53,691 nucleotides of DNA. Origin: Mesorhizobium sp. (GTDB lineage Bacteria; Pseudomonadota; Alphaproteobacteria; Rhizobiales; Rhizobiaceae). The stretch spans positions 1 through 53,691 of the forward strand of contig SAPZ01000034.1 of the NCBI GenBank assembly GCA_004020875.1. The letters are read 5' to 3'. The translations under genes were made by a program, and so were the position numbers. Shown piece by piece: positions 35,394-43,749 of the stretch. Below the pieces are notes generated by a model. It saw only the letters and a list, made by a program, of their open reading frames with translations, did not search any database and was not told the origin of the DNA. Positions within the stretch are counted from its first letter, which is position 1, and the number at the start of each line of letters is the position of its first letter.

Positions 35394-36452
35394 TCAGAGA
35401 CGCTTGATCTCGATGCCGTGTTTTCTCAGCACGTAGCCGATCTGGCGCGGGGTCAAACCGAGCAGGCGCGCCGCCTTTGCCTGCACCCAGCCACACTTTT
35501 CCATGGCGGCAATGACCGTATCGGCATCGGGCACCCTACCACGAGTCGTGGCAGGGCCTATCGGCGCTTGCCCGTCGCCGACGGGCGGGGCGGCACGGGC
35601 GGCGGAAGGCTCGATCGTAGTCGAGTTCTCTGACGTCGGCGGTCCGTTCTTCCACAGCGCCGCGGCCAAGCACTCACCCACGCAACAGGCAAAGTCAGTT
35701 CTGAGGATTGATGGACCCGTCGCCAGAACTGCCGTCCGTTGAACGCAGTTTTCGAGCTCTCGGATGTTGCCTGGAAATTCGCAATTCATTAGCACCTCAA
35801 TCGCTTCGGGAGCGAAGGTCAGCGTGTGATCATTCTCAGTATTGAAATTCTTGAGAAACTGAGCGGCCAAGAGCGGAATATCACCTCGCCTTTCGCGCAA
35901 TGCCGGCACGCGTAAAGTGACGACGCTGATGCGGTAATAGAGGTCTTGCCGGAACTCCTTGCGTTGAACTGCCGTTTCCAAGTCCCTGTTCGTTGCGGCA
36001 ATCACGCGAACATCAACTTTAATGGTGTGGTTGCTGCCGACGCGCTCAAACTCCTGCTCCTGCAGGACACGCAGCAGCTTAGCCTGGAACGAACCTGATA
36101 TTTCGCCAATCTCGTCCAGAAACAATGTGCCTTTGTCGGCAGCCTCAAAGCGCCCCTTGCGCAAATTGATCGCGTCGGTGAAGGAACCCTTCTCATGACC
36201 GAACAAGTCAGATTCCAGAAGCGTCTCGGTGAGCGCCGCGCAATTGACCTTGATGAAGGGCTGCTTGGCGCGAGGCGAGAGTTCGTGAATGGCTTTGGCA
36301 ACCAGCTCCTTGCCGGTTCCGGATTCACCTCGCAACATGACCGTAGTCTTCGCCTTGGCCACCTTGACAAGGTGCTCACGCAGCTTGCGCAGCGCCAGAC
36401 TATCGCCAAGCATCTCCTTGCTGATCTTTTTACGCTCCATTTGGCAGCCCAT
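35394..36452 (-). CDS. nifA: NifA, sigma-54 activator lacking the GAF domain
   Basis: A 352-residue activator. The AAA+ domain has Walker A GESGTGKE (near residue 43), the sigma-54 contact loop with E-x-GSFTDA in place of the usual GAFTGA, Walker B GTLFLDEIGE, and the arginine-finger region. After FPGNIRELENCVQRTA comes the oxygen-responsive linker DFACCVGEC with its C-x4-C pair, and a C-terminal Fis-type helix-turn-helix (QAKAARLLGLTPRQIGYVLR). The usual 180-residue GAF sensor domain is missing. A possible natural N-terminus lies in another frame from a GTG at 36607, starting MKDNDAQAP, so a frameshift may separate it. It would activate the sigma-54 promoters listed here, and the operator-like element at 36748-36814 suggests control by FixV. 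Confidence 0.88.
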   Translation of the reverse strand: MGCQMERKKISKEMLGDSLALRKLREHLVKVAKAKTTVMLRGESGTGKELVAKAIHELSPRAKQPFIKVNCAALTETLLESDLFGHEKGSFTDAINLRKGRFEAADKGTLFLDEIGEISGSFQAKLLRVLQEQEFERVGSNHTIKVDVRVIAATNRDLETAVQRKEFRQDLYYRISVVTLRVPALRERRGDIPLLAAQFLKNFNTENDHTLTFAPEAIEVLMNCEFPGNIRELENCVQRTAVLATGPSILRTDFACCVGECLAAALWKNGPPTSENSTTIEPSAARAAPPVGDGQAPIGPATTRGRVPDADTVIAAMEKCGWVQAKAARLLGLTPRQIGYVLRKHGIEIKRL

Positions 36453-36747
36453 CCCACTCCGCCACCCGCCGGTGGAACTGCACTTGACGGTGAGCTGTGT
36501 TGTTTTTCGTCATTATCATTCTCGATCTCACCTTTGTGCCTCGAAATTTCCGGCGCGCGGACGCCCTCGGCAAATGGCAATGGCGCCTGAGCATCGTTGT
36601 CTTTCACCAGGACGAGCGTCTTCTCCTCCGTGCGGGCGCCCGCAATATGCGCGCTTGTTTGCGCAGGCCTTTACTCGACCGGTCGCCGTTCTGTCCGGCT
36701 TCTGCCGCACCGCAGCCTGCAAACCCATCCTTGACAAGAAAGGAGGG

Positions 36748-36814
36748 GAGTCAATCGAGCTCTCCTTGCATTCGTGCAAGGAAAATTGTCAGTTTGATAG
36801 AATTCTATCAAAAC
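36748..36814 (-). promoter_or_regulatory. Putative FixV operator/promoter region of nifA
   Basis: Two inverted repeats lie here: TCCTTGCATTCGTGCAAGGA at 36763-36782 and the perfect palindrome TTTGATAGAATTCTATCAAA at 36793-36812. The whole 67-bp segment aligns without gaps to 43683-43749, upstream of the MocC-like gene beside fixV. It lies about 140 bp before the alternative GTG start of nifA. A LacI/GalR-type regulator would bind such palindromes. Confidence 0.65.
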
Positions 36815-37013
36815 GGCAGAAACGCTCCGCCCCCAATTTGGCTGTACCTGCGGCGTTCAGCGTACGTGACGACATGTGCGGACTTGTCCCAATTGCCATC
36901 CGAGTTGTGCGGGAAACAGTAGCCGCTGCGCTGTTCGCTTCAACCGCGTGATGCCGCTGACAGTAGAGGCGGCGGCTCGTCGAGCGAGGCTTCATTGTTC
37001 GGCTACTAAAGCG

Positions 37014-37137
37014 GCTGTGCTTTGGTGGGAGTTGGTTTCGCCCAAGTTCTGGGCCTGAGGGCGTCGGCCCGTTTCGCCGCACAGGCTCCTTCCACATCGT
37101 CGAGCCGAGAAAGAGGGGCCACACAGCTCCCCCTGTT
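37014..37137. repeat. Degenerate repeat, left copy
   Basis: Similar to 52856-52980 (shared GGGCGTCGGCCCG, CGCACAGGCTCCTT, CACACAGCTCCCCCTGT) with small indels. Both copies lie just outside a nodE 3' end. It may be insertion-sequence debris, but I could not name the family. Confidence 0.75.
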
Positions 37138-37160
37138 TCACAATGCCCCGCCCCTCAGCA

Positions 37161-37676
37161 GCTAGATACGACAGGTGACCTCAAATGATGCGTCTTGCAT
37201 GGCTTCTACACCTGCCTGAATGCCAGAACTGCGTTCGTACCGCCCATGGCGAAGGCGTTGCTCATGGCGACGCGCACCTTGCGCTCGCGCGGCACATTGG
37301 GTGTGATGTCGAGGTCGCAAGCGGGATCTGGCTCGCGATAGTTGGCGGTCGGCGGCACGACGTCCTCTTGGATTGCCATCACGCAGGCGATCATTTCAAG
37401 CGCGCTCGCTGCGCCGAGGCAATGCGCGTGCGTGGACTTGGTGGAAGAGATGGACATCGAATAAGCGTGGTTTCCAAACACACGCTTGATCGCCGCCGTT
37501 TCAGTCTGATCATTGCTCTTGGTACCGGTGCCGTGCGCGTTGAGGTAGTCGACGTCCTCGGCATTCAGCCCGGCATCGGCAAGGCAGGCGCGCATCGCCG
37601 ACGCTGGCCCCTCGACAGATGGCGCGGCGATGTGGAAGGCATCGGCGGAAAGGCCGACGCCGGCGATCTCGGCAAG
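37161..37676. repeat. Direct repeat covering the nodE 3' part, left copy
   Basis: Nearly identical to 53176-53691 at a constant offset of 16,015 bp; only about three mismatches were noticed. The right copy runs off the window, so the true repeat is longer. Confidence 0.93.
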
Positions 37677-38414
37677 GATTGTGGCACCACGCGCCCTGGC
37701 ATGCTCGTAGCTTTCCAGCACGGCCATGCCAGCACCCTCGCCCAGCACCAGGCCCTTCCTATCGGCGGAGAAGGGCCGGCAGGTATCGGGTGAAAGCACG
37801 CGCATTGCTTCCCATGCTTTCAGCACGCCCCATGCGAAGGGTGCGTCGCTGCCTCCGGAAACCATTACGTCGGCCCGGCCCAGCTTGATCTGATCCACCG
37901 CCGAGGCGATCGCATGGTTGGCCGAGGCACATGCGGAGGTCACCCCGAACACCGGCCCGCGCAAGCCGAGGCGCAAGCTCACCTGGCCGGCGGCGGCGCT
38001 TGGCATCGTTTTGGGTACAGCGAGGATGCCAACTCGCCTCGCGCCGTCCAAAAGGAGGGCCCGGTAAGTTTCCTCCATTACATCCCAGCCCAAGCCGCCG
38101 ACGCCCACTGTAGCGCCGAAGCGATGGGCATTCCCTTCGTCGCAGGAAAGTCCGGCCTGCCGCATGGCTTCGCGCGCCGCAAGCACGGCGAGCAAGCTGA
38201 AGCGGGCCATGGAGACGAGCTGCTTGCGATCGATGTCGTGCTCGGGCAGCGCCTTGATCTCAGCGCCGGTCATGCCCTCCAGGTCATGAAGCTCGGAATT
38301 GGCGAGCGGGCCGATGGCGGAGCGGCCTTCGCGCATCTCTTTCCACATAGAGGCGGCGTCAGTGCCCAGTCCGCACAGGCCGCCCACTCCGGTGATAACG
38401 ACGCGCCTGTCCAT
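37206..38414 (-). CDS. nodE: NodE, beta-ketoacyl synthase for Nod-factor acyl chain
   Basis: A 402-residue condensing enzyme. It begins MDRRVVITGVGGLCGLGTDA, carries the active-site cysteine in VTSACASANHAIASA (near residue 161), the first histidine in NAHGTGTKSNDQTE (near residue 293) and the second in KSTHAHCLGAASALE (near residue 330). With NodF it elongates the special, often polyunsaturated, fatty acid that NodA attaches to the Nod factor. It starts directly after the nodF stop, so they are co-translated. An almost identical partial copy lies at 53221-53691. Transcription should come from the nod box at 39087-39134. Confidence 0.94.
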   Translation of the reverse strand: MDRRVVITGVGGLCGLGTDAASMWKEMREGRSAIGPLANSELHDLEGMTGAEIKALPEHDIDRKQLVSMARFSLLAVLAAREAMRQAGLSCDEGNAHRFGATVGVGGLGWDVMEETYRALLLDGARRVGILAVPKTMPSAAAGQVSLRLGLRGPVFGVTSACASANHAIASAVDQIKLGRADVMVSGGSDAPFAWGVLKAWEAMRVLSPDTCRPFSADRKGLVLGEGAGMAVLESYEHARARGATILAEIAGVGLSADAFHIAAPSVEGPASAMRACLADAGLNAEDVDYLNAHGTGTKSNDQTETAAIKRVFGNHAYSMSISSTKSTHAHCLGAASALEMIACVMAIQEDVVPPTANYREPDPACDLDITPNVPRERKVRVAMSNAFAMGGTNAVLAFRQV

Positions 38415-38696
38415 TCAAGCCTCCTTCGCAAGCAAGCCGCGGACGGCTTCCACGACGTCGCCGACATTCTTGAGATTGGACCAGGCATCGGCCGTGTTCA
38501 TATCGATCTTGATGCCGTAGGCCTGTTCCACATCCCAGAGGACGTCCGCCAAACCCAGCGAATCGAACCCGAGCGCGTCCAGTTCCGTGGCGATTGTTAT
38601 CTCGCCGACGAATGACGCAGGCATTCCCTCACCGCTCTCCGACTCGGCGCGTTTCTTGATCAGGGCAATGACGTCCGTTGCGAATTGATCGGCCAT
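38415..38696 (-). CDS. nodF: NodF, dedicated acyl carrier protein
   Basis: A 93-residue acyl carrier protein. The phosphopantetheine serine lies in LGFDSLGLADVLWDVEQ near residue 45. NodF carries the growing fatty acid during synthesis of the Nod-factor acyl chain with NodE, whose start codon directly follows its stop. The 390 bp upstream contain a nodA relic and then a nod box, so nodF reads from a long leader that was once a nodA gene. Confidence 0.92.
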   Translation of the reverse strand: MADQFATDVIALIKKRAESESGEGMPASFVGEITIATELDALGFDSLGLADVLWDVEQAYGIKIDMNTADAWSNLKNVGDVVEAVRGLLAKEA

Positions 38697-38814
38697 TCTG
38701 TTTCCTGTCTTTCTTTCCCGCGTTTCGACCTGGACGCGGCTCAGTTCCTGAGGCGCGCCGCCTCGCGAAAATAGCCATCACGCTTGTGCGACTGACAAAG
38801 CCCAATGCTCATAA

Positions 38815-38985
38815 AGCCGGATCAGGTCCGGCCGGTGTGTGGCGTAGGTGCAGTATGACGATGTGAGCCGCTACACCGTGCGCGTCTCCCAGTCTGTCCA
38901 TAGGCTCGGAAGAAGTCGGACAGTTTGACATGGCCGGTCAGTTGCAACTCCCTTTCCCAACACTCCACTGCCCGGTAGAGCGCAT
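38815..38985 (-). pseudogene. nodA: nodA 5' remnant upstream of nodF
   Basis: From an ATG at 38985 the minus strand resembles the start of the intact nodA: a tryptophan and GSCN where nodA has NELQ, then a TGA stop, AMSNCPTSSEPMDRLG where nodA has HVELSDFFRKTYGRTG, and HGVAAHI identical to NodA. DNA similarity is clear across GTCGGACAGTTTGACATGG. A large internal stretch of nodA and the entire 3' part are gone. It sits between a nod box and nodFE, suggesting an ancestral nodA-nodF-nodE operon. Confidence 0.78.
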
Positions 38986-39086
38986 GAAAAATCTCCTTTC
39001 GGGCGGTTTCTTAAGACGCTCGCCACGCCATGAGGCAGTGGGGCATCGGTGTCCGTCAGGTGCTTCTGCCCATGCAGGATTCCACA

Positions 39087-39134
39087 ACATTGATGAAATC
39101 GTTTGTTTCGATGAAAGGCATCCACACTTTGGAT
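39087..39134 (-). promoter_or_regulatory. nod box upstream of nodFE
   Basis: The minus strand begins ATCCAAAGTGTGGATG, followed by ATCGAAACAAACGATTT, the conserved halves of the nod box that NodD binds. It directs transcription towards the nodA relic and nodFE. It aligns well with the nodA nod box at 52599-52646. Confidence 0.85.
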
Positions 39135-39136
39135 AG

Positions 39137-39480
39137 TTGACCACGCGTTTCAAAGGTCGTGAACTACATCTCCTCGTTGTGCTCGACGCACTCCCGACAG
39201 AGCGCAACCTCATGGGCGCGGCATGCAAGATTAACCGAGCCCAGCCGGTCATGAGTGCGGCCGGCGCTCGGCTGCTCGATTATTTGCGCGATGAGCTCGC
39301 GACCATGTCCGCGGAGGTATTCAAACTTAACGCTGCGTCCGGGAGCTCTTGCCCTCCAGTTCGCGACGCTCTCCTGCCCATCCAGTGCTCGTTTATTTCG
39401 TCGGATAGTTTGACCCGGCTCTACCGAATCGCCGCTTCAGGATCATTCTTTCCGATTTCGTCACGCTCGTATTTCTGCCG
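39137..39480 (+). pseudogene. nodD: nodD 5' remnant (first module)
   Basis: The frame reads RFKGRELHLLVVLDALPTER, close to the intact NodD N-terminus (RFKGLDLNLLVVLDALLTER), continues through the helix-turn-helix with QPVMSAAGARLLDYLRDEL, and shows further matches (VRDALLPIQCSFISSDS). The start codon is ACG where the intact gene has ATG, several key residues differ, and similarity ends soon after FPISSRS, where the frame is shifted. Divergent from the nod box, as in normal nodD-nodA pairs. Confidence 0.85.
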
Positions 39481-39908
39481 CGCCCTACACCGATTAGGCG
39501 CGAACAAACTGAGCGCCTTGGAACCCGAACCCGTGCGTCGTGACCGGGAGCATCCGGGGCGAACTCATGCGCTCGGGGGCATCGCATCACCGGACGGCGA
39601 CAGGCACGGTCGACCGGCATCTCGGCATCGGCTGGGAATTCGTCCATGGTCTGCATTGACGACGCTTCCTGAGGCCACGTAGCTCTTATGCCAAGCTGGG
39701 CGCCCGGGTCGAGCGCGTAATGACGACAATTGCTTCGCTACAGGTCAAACGCTTTCCGGGCCACCTGCAAAGTCTTCACCCGGCCGTACAGCGCCCAAGA
39801 CCACTGATGTGATCGACAAGAGCCTTGTTGATAAATCTGCGCTATTCTCCTGTCGCGCACGGACGACCGCGTGGCGAAGAGCAGGGTCCGAGATGAGAGC
39901 CCTGCCGC
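39481..39908. other. Decayed spacer between nodD remnant and IS110 relic
   Basis: No recognisable gene. The rest of the nodD remnant was probably lost here, replaced by sequence brought in with or rearranged by the neighbouring IS110-type element. Confidence 0.45.
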
Positions 39909-39915
39909 GCAGCTT

Positions 39916-41143
39916 CTATCGTCGCGCCTCGTTTGCGGCATCCGTGCCTACCCTCTTCGGACCTCGTGGGTTCCAACCGGCGGCGAGGCGTGCATAGGCG
40001 CCCTCGGCCTGCTCCACCCAGCGGCGCTCTTCTTCCCGGTGGCTCTTTATGTTGTAGGCGTGCGCGGCTCCCTTTTGGCCGCGCACAGCCTTGCTCCCGG
40101 CCTTGAGTTCCACATCGCGCAAGCTTCTTGGCATGCAGGGAGGGTCGAGCCCACGCGTAACTCTCGCCCTTCATCAACAGATGCCAGATCACGACAGAGA
40201 GTTTGCGTGCGGTTGCCACGGCCGCGACATGCTGTCCGCGCCGGGCTCGCACGCCGCAGGGAGAAGGCTCGCAACGGTCCGGGAGCACGAGCGGCCGCCC
40301 AGGCCGCCTCGACGAGCATGCCGCGCGCATGACCACGGCCCTGCTTGGTGATCCGCCCATGGTAGGCCGGACCTGGCCGGACTGTCGGACGCTTGGGTTC
40401 AACCCGAGATAGGTCACGAGCTTCTGCGGATCGTCGAAGCGCGACACGTCGCCGATCGCCGCCTTCATCGCCAGCGCGACGGTGATGTCGACGCCGGGAA
40501 TGGTCATCAGCCGCTTCACGCCTTCATCCTCGAGAGCCGAGCGGGCAAGATCGCGTTCGATGACCTGGAGGTCTTCGCCCAATCGGTCGAACTCGCGCAG
40601 ATGCCGATCGATCGCGAGGCGCTCGTCCTGCGGTACGACCTGCTCGATTAACCAGGTCCGACCCTTGGCGCCGCACAGGTCGGCATGCGGGCAGGACGGG
40701 ATCAGGTGGCTATGAAGGATCGACTGGATGACGGTCTTCAATCGAGATCTCTGTCGGACAATCTGATTGCGCCGTGTCACCTGTCGACGCAGAGCCTGCG
40801 TCGGCTCGTCCGCAATCCAGACTTCTGGCAAGAAGCCGCTGGCATAGAGCTGCGCAAGAACGTCGGCCTCGATCGTCGTTTTGATCTTGGCATAGGCAAT
40901 GATACGCACCTGTTTCGGGTTGCCGATCCCCACCTTCTTCACATGCGGCGCAACCACAGCCGTAGCGGACGTCGCGTTGCCGGTGGCCTCGATCACCCCG
41001 ACATCGTTCGGCGACAGCTTCGCGGCGAACGCCGCCAGCAGATCGCGCCGCATGTCGACGCGGCCGAGTCGCCTGAGCCTGCCATCCTCCCATGCCACTG
41101 CTTCGGCGAAGGCGCGGTGAATATCCAGTCCGATGATGCGCAT
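39916..41143 (-). pseudogene. IS110-family transposase, frameshifted
   Basis: The first 280 residues are intact: IIGLDIHRAFAEAVAWEDG with the first acidic residue, VIEATGNATSATAVV, and the C-terminal transposase_20 region LMTIPGVDITVALAMKAAIG followed by YLGLNPSVRQSG. After VRPTMGG the frame changes at least twice. Expected C-terminal blocks appear in other frames (MLVEAAWAAARAPGPLRAF, then ARRGQHVAAVATARKL back in the original frame, then SLRDVELKAGSKAVRGQKGA to 39916). The transposase is therefore inactive. It separates the nodFE module from intact nodD. Confidence 0.82.
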
Positions 41144-41757
41144 GCCCGTTCCTCCTTCTTGGCTCGGTCAAAGACGGGAGCTGGCGGGTAACACGACATC
41201 TACTGATCCGCGCTCGCAGCGCCTCCGGGAAAGTCGCGAGGGGCGGCGATGTAACGAGCTCGGGCTCTCAGCCCACGGTCTATTGACGGCCTGCCTGCAC
41301 CTTCGTGCTCCCGGTGCCCCACGTCCCGGATGGGCTCACCATAAGGGCGTTCCAAAACAAGAACGGCAGGACGAAAAGGCACCACAGATCACCACCGGAT
41401 AACAGCAAGGCCAAGCGCTTCGTTCAGACAGGCTTGCGCCAATGGGCTTAGGCCGAGCCTACAACAGCTCTCAAAAACGCTGCCGAACTGCTGCATTGGC
41501 TTCGCCGATACAACACAGGCCTCACGGCAGCTTAGGATCAAACCGCCCATCAGTCGCCTCGGACCACGCCTTGCTAGGTCGGGGCCGCCGAAGACGCTGG
41601 TTGATAGCCCGGCGCCATCGGCCCGGCATTTCAAACCGCCAATCTCTGACCTGCACAGTACGTACGATTGCTCGCTTCGGCAGATCACGCGGCTCATATG
41701 TCGGACCTTAACGTCATCCATCATAAACTTTTTGCGACAAAAGATTGCAAGAATGCT
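41144..41757. other. No recognisable gene
   Basis: The stretch between the IS110 relic and the degenerate nod box. In the other two nod-box modules the corresponding minus-strand position holds nodA or its relic; here I found no nodA similarity. Confidence 0.5.
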
Positions 41758-41805
41758 AAATTGTTAAAGTCGTTTGTTTCGGTTAAAGGCATCCATCCCA
41801 TGGAT
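41758..41805 (-). promoter_or_regulatory. Degenerate nod box beside intact nodD
   Basis: The minus strand begins ATCCATGGGATGGATGCC but the central ATC is ACC and the ATTTTACC part reads ACTTTAAC. No recognisable gene follows in the minus direction. It may still serve as the NodD binding site that autoregulates the divergent nodD. Confidence 0.65.
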
Positions 41806-41815
41806 GGCTGATGAC

Positions 41816-42733
41816 ATGCGTTTCAAAGGACTTGATCTAAATCTCCTCGTTGTGCTCGACGCACTCCTGACGGAGCGTAATCTCTCGGCGGCGGCACGCA
41901 GGATCAACCTGAGTCAGCCCGCCATGAGTGCGGCCGTCGCCCGACTGCGCGATTATTTCCGCGATGAACTGTTTACGATAAGAGGTCGCGAACGATTTCT
42001 AACCCCGCGTGCGGCAGCATTTGCCCCCGCAGTTCGCGACGCTCTCCAGCACATCCAGTGCTCGATTATTTCTTCGGATCCGTTTGACCCAGCTCGAGCC
42101 GATCGCCTCTTCAGGATCATTCTTTCCGATTTCGTCACGCTCGTGTTTTTCGAAAAGCTTGTGGAGCGTATTGCACGGGAAGCCCCCGCCGTCAGCTTCG
42201 AACTGCTGCCTGTCGACGATAGCCCCGATGAGCTTCTCCGGCGCGGTGACGTCGATTTTCTAATTCTACCGGATATGTTCACGTCGAGTGTGCATTCAAG
42301 CGTTCCGCTGTTTGACGAGAAGCTCGTGTGCGTAGGCTGTCCCACAAACAAGCAGCTGCCACAGCAGCTTACATTCGAGAGATACATGTCGATGAGGCAC
42401 GTCGCGGTCAGGTTCGGGCGTACGATGAAGCCGTCTATCGAGGAATGGTTTTTGCTTGAGCATGGCCTTAAGAGACGTGTCGAGGTCGCCGTGCAGGGCT
42501 TCAGCATGATTCCACCTATGGTGTCCGGCACAGCTCGTATAGCGACCATGCCCTTGCGGCTGGTCAGGCATTTCGAAAACACGTTCCCCCTGCGGGTTAT
42601 CGAACTTCCGCTGCCATTTCCCACATTCACCGAGACCCTCCAATGGCCGGCCCTCCACAATAGCGATCCGGCAAGCATCTGGATGCGGGAGATAATGATG
42701 CAAGAGGCATCTCGGATGGCTGTCCCGCTGTGA
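41816..42733 (+). CDS. nodD: NodD, LysR-type regulator of nodulation genes
   Basis: A 305-residue LysR-family activator that binds nod boxes and responds to plant flavonoids. The helix-turn-helix lies at about residues 20-42 (LSAAARRINLSQPAMSAAVA). The ligand-binding domain follows with RIILSDFVTLVFFEKL near residue 98 and PIPLPFPTFTE-like region near residue 276 (ELPLPFPTFTE). The start at 41816 (MRFKGLDLNLL) matches the family; an upstream ATG at 41774 lies within the nod box. It is the only intact nodD in the window, since those at 39137 and 52653 are relics. Confidence 0.94.
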   Translation: MRFKGLDLNLLVVLDALLTERNLSAAARRINLSQPAMSAAVARLRDYFRDELFTIRGRERFLTPRAAAFAPAVRDALQHIQCSIISSDPFDPARADRLFRIILSDFVTLVFFEKLVERIAREAPAVSFELLPVDDSPDELLRRGDVDFLILPDMFTSSVHSSVPLFDEKLVCVGCPTNKQLPQQLTFERYMSMRHVAVRFGRTMKPSIEEWFLLEHGLKRRVEVAVQGFSMIPPMVSGTARIATMPLRLVRHFENTFPLRVIELPLPFPTFTETLQWPALHNSDPASIWMREIMMQEASRMAVPL

Positions 42734-42781
42734 ACCCACGGAAAATTCAGGCGCACCTATAGTCACTACTCCTGTCACCAT

Positions 42782-43585
42782 CTACTCTGACGACAATAGC
42801 CCTCGCCGGATAAAGTCGATGCTGGCGGCAAGTGCGCCTGCGAGATCGTCCAGAGAATGGACTTCCTCGACCAGCTCGAACGAGAAAGGTCCCGCGTAGC
42901 CGCCATCCAGCAGCGCCTGAATCTGGCTGCCATTGTCGGAACCTGCAAGAAAGCGATCGGGGTAAATCCAGAAGGTCGGGTCGTTTACGCTTGAAATGTG
43001 CACCAGGCCGGTAAGCTCGCAGAACAGGCATGTCTCCCCGGCCAGGGTGTGGTGGAACGTGTCGTGCACGAGGCGAAAGACGGACTGGCCATCAACCGCG
43101 GCAACGGCCTCGGCCGCTTCCTTCTTTGATCGAAGCGAGCAGGTTCGGAAACCCAGCGGCTCGATAAGACCGATCAGACCCCGCGACTGGAGGATTGGCT
43201 TGATCTCGTTTAGAGCGAAACGAAGATTGTCCTGGCGCTCGCTATTGGTGGGCCACGAGCTGCGGTTGGCCGGCACCAAAACGAGCGTCTCCGCCCCGCA
43301 CGCCGTCGCATAATCGGCGAGGTTGCTTGCCTCGGCCTGACGCGTTGGAGTCCAGTCGTTGAACCGCTGCAAGGCGTTGACAGAGATGATCGTGATGCCC
43401 GCTTCGGTAGCGGCAAACCGGACGTCCGCAGCCGGAATGCCGCGTGCGACAGGATTGCTGAAATGAGGGTAACGGATTTGGACGTCGGTCAGGCCTTGGT
43501 CACGGGCAAGCGCGAAAAGCGCACTGACGTCAAGGCGGGGCGCCGCCATGTGATCGAGTGCAAAGCGGGGCGATACCTGGCGCAT
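42782..43585 (-). CDS. TIM-barrel sugar isomerase, MocC/inosose-isomerase-like
   Basis: A 267-residue xylose-isomerase-like TIM-barrel protein. Blocks include RFALDHMAAPRLDVSALFA near the start, FNDWTPTRQAEASNLADYA near residue 80, LIEPLGF near residue 140 (metal-binding glutamate), LVHDTFHHTLAG near residue 179 and FSFELVEEVHSL near residue 240. It resembles MocC of rhizopine catabolism and inosose isomerases, which rearrange inositol-derived keto sugars. The start at 43585 is preferred; the frame is open upstream through non-coding sequence. It lies downstream of fixV, with the 67-bp element between them. It may make or remove the inositol-type signal that FixV senses. Confidence 0.75.
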   Translation of the reverse strand: MRQVSPRFALDHMAAPRLDVSALFALARDQGLTDVQIRYPHFSNPVARGIPAADVRFAATEAGITIISVNALQRFNDWTPTRQAEASNLADYATACGAETLVLVPANRSSWPTNSERQDNLRFALNEIKPILQSRGLIGLIEPLGFRTCSLRSKKEAAEAVAAVDGQSVFRLVHDTFHHTLAGETCLFCELTGLVHISSVNDPTFWIYPDRFLAGSDNGSQIQALLDGGYAGPFSFELVEEVHSLDDLAGALAASIDFIRRGLLSSE

Positions 43586-43682
43586 TGCTTGACTTTCCTT
43601 CCATGAAGCGCGGCTGCCATTTCGGCATCCGGCTTCTTTCAAGACGGAACCACGCCGGTTCACAGATCGGACAGAGACGGCC

Positions 43683-43749
43683 GAGTCAATCGAGCTTTCC
43701 TTTCATCGGTGAAAGGAAAATGGGCGCTCATGATAGAAATCCATCAAGC
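43683..43749 (-). promoter_or_regulatory. Putative FixV operator before the MocC-like gene
   Basis: Contains a perfect inverted repeat at 43696-43719 with 10-bp arms (TTTCCTTTCA / TGAAAGGAAA) around TCGG, and a weaker TGATAGAAATCCATCA palindrome at 43731-43746. It is collinear over 67 bp with the nifA upstream element at 36748-36814, including the shared GAGTCAATCGAGCT. Confidence 0.65.

Noticed and set aside
36195..36951. Plus-strand frames over nifA and its upstream region
   Set aside because: They lie antisense to the AAA+ domain and across the operator-like element, with no domain.
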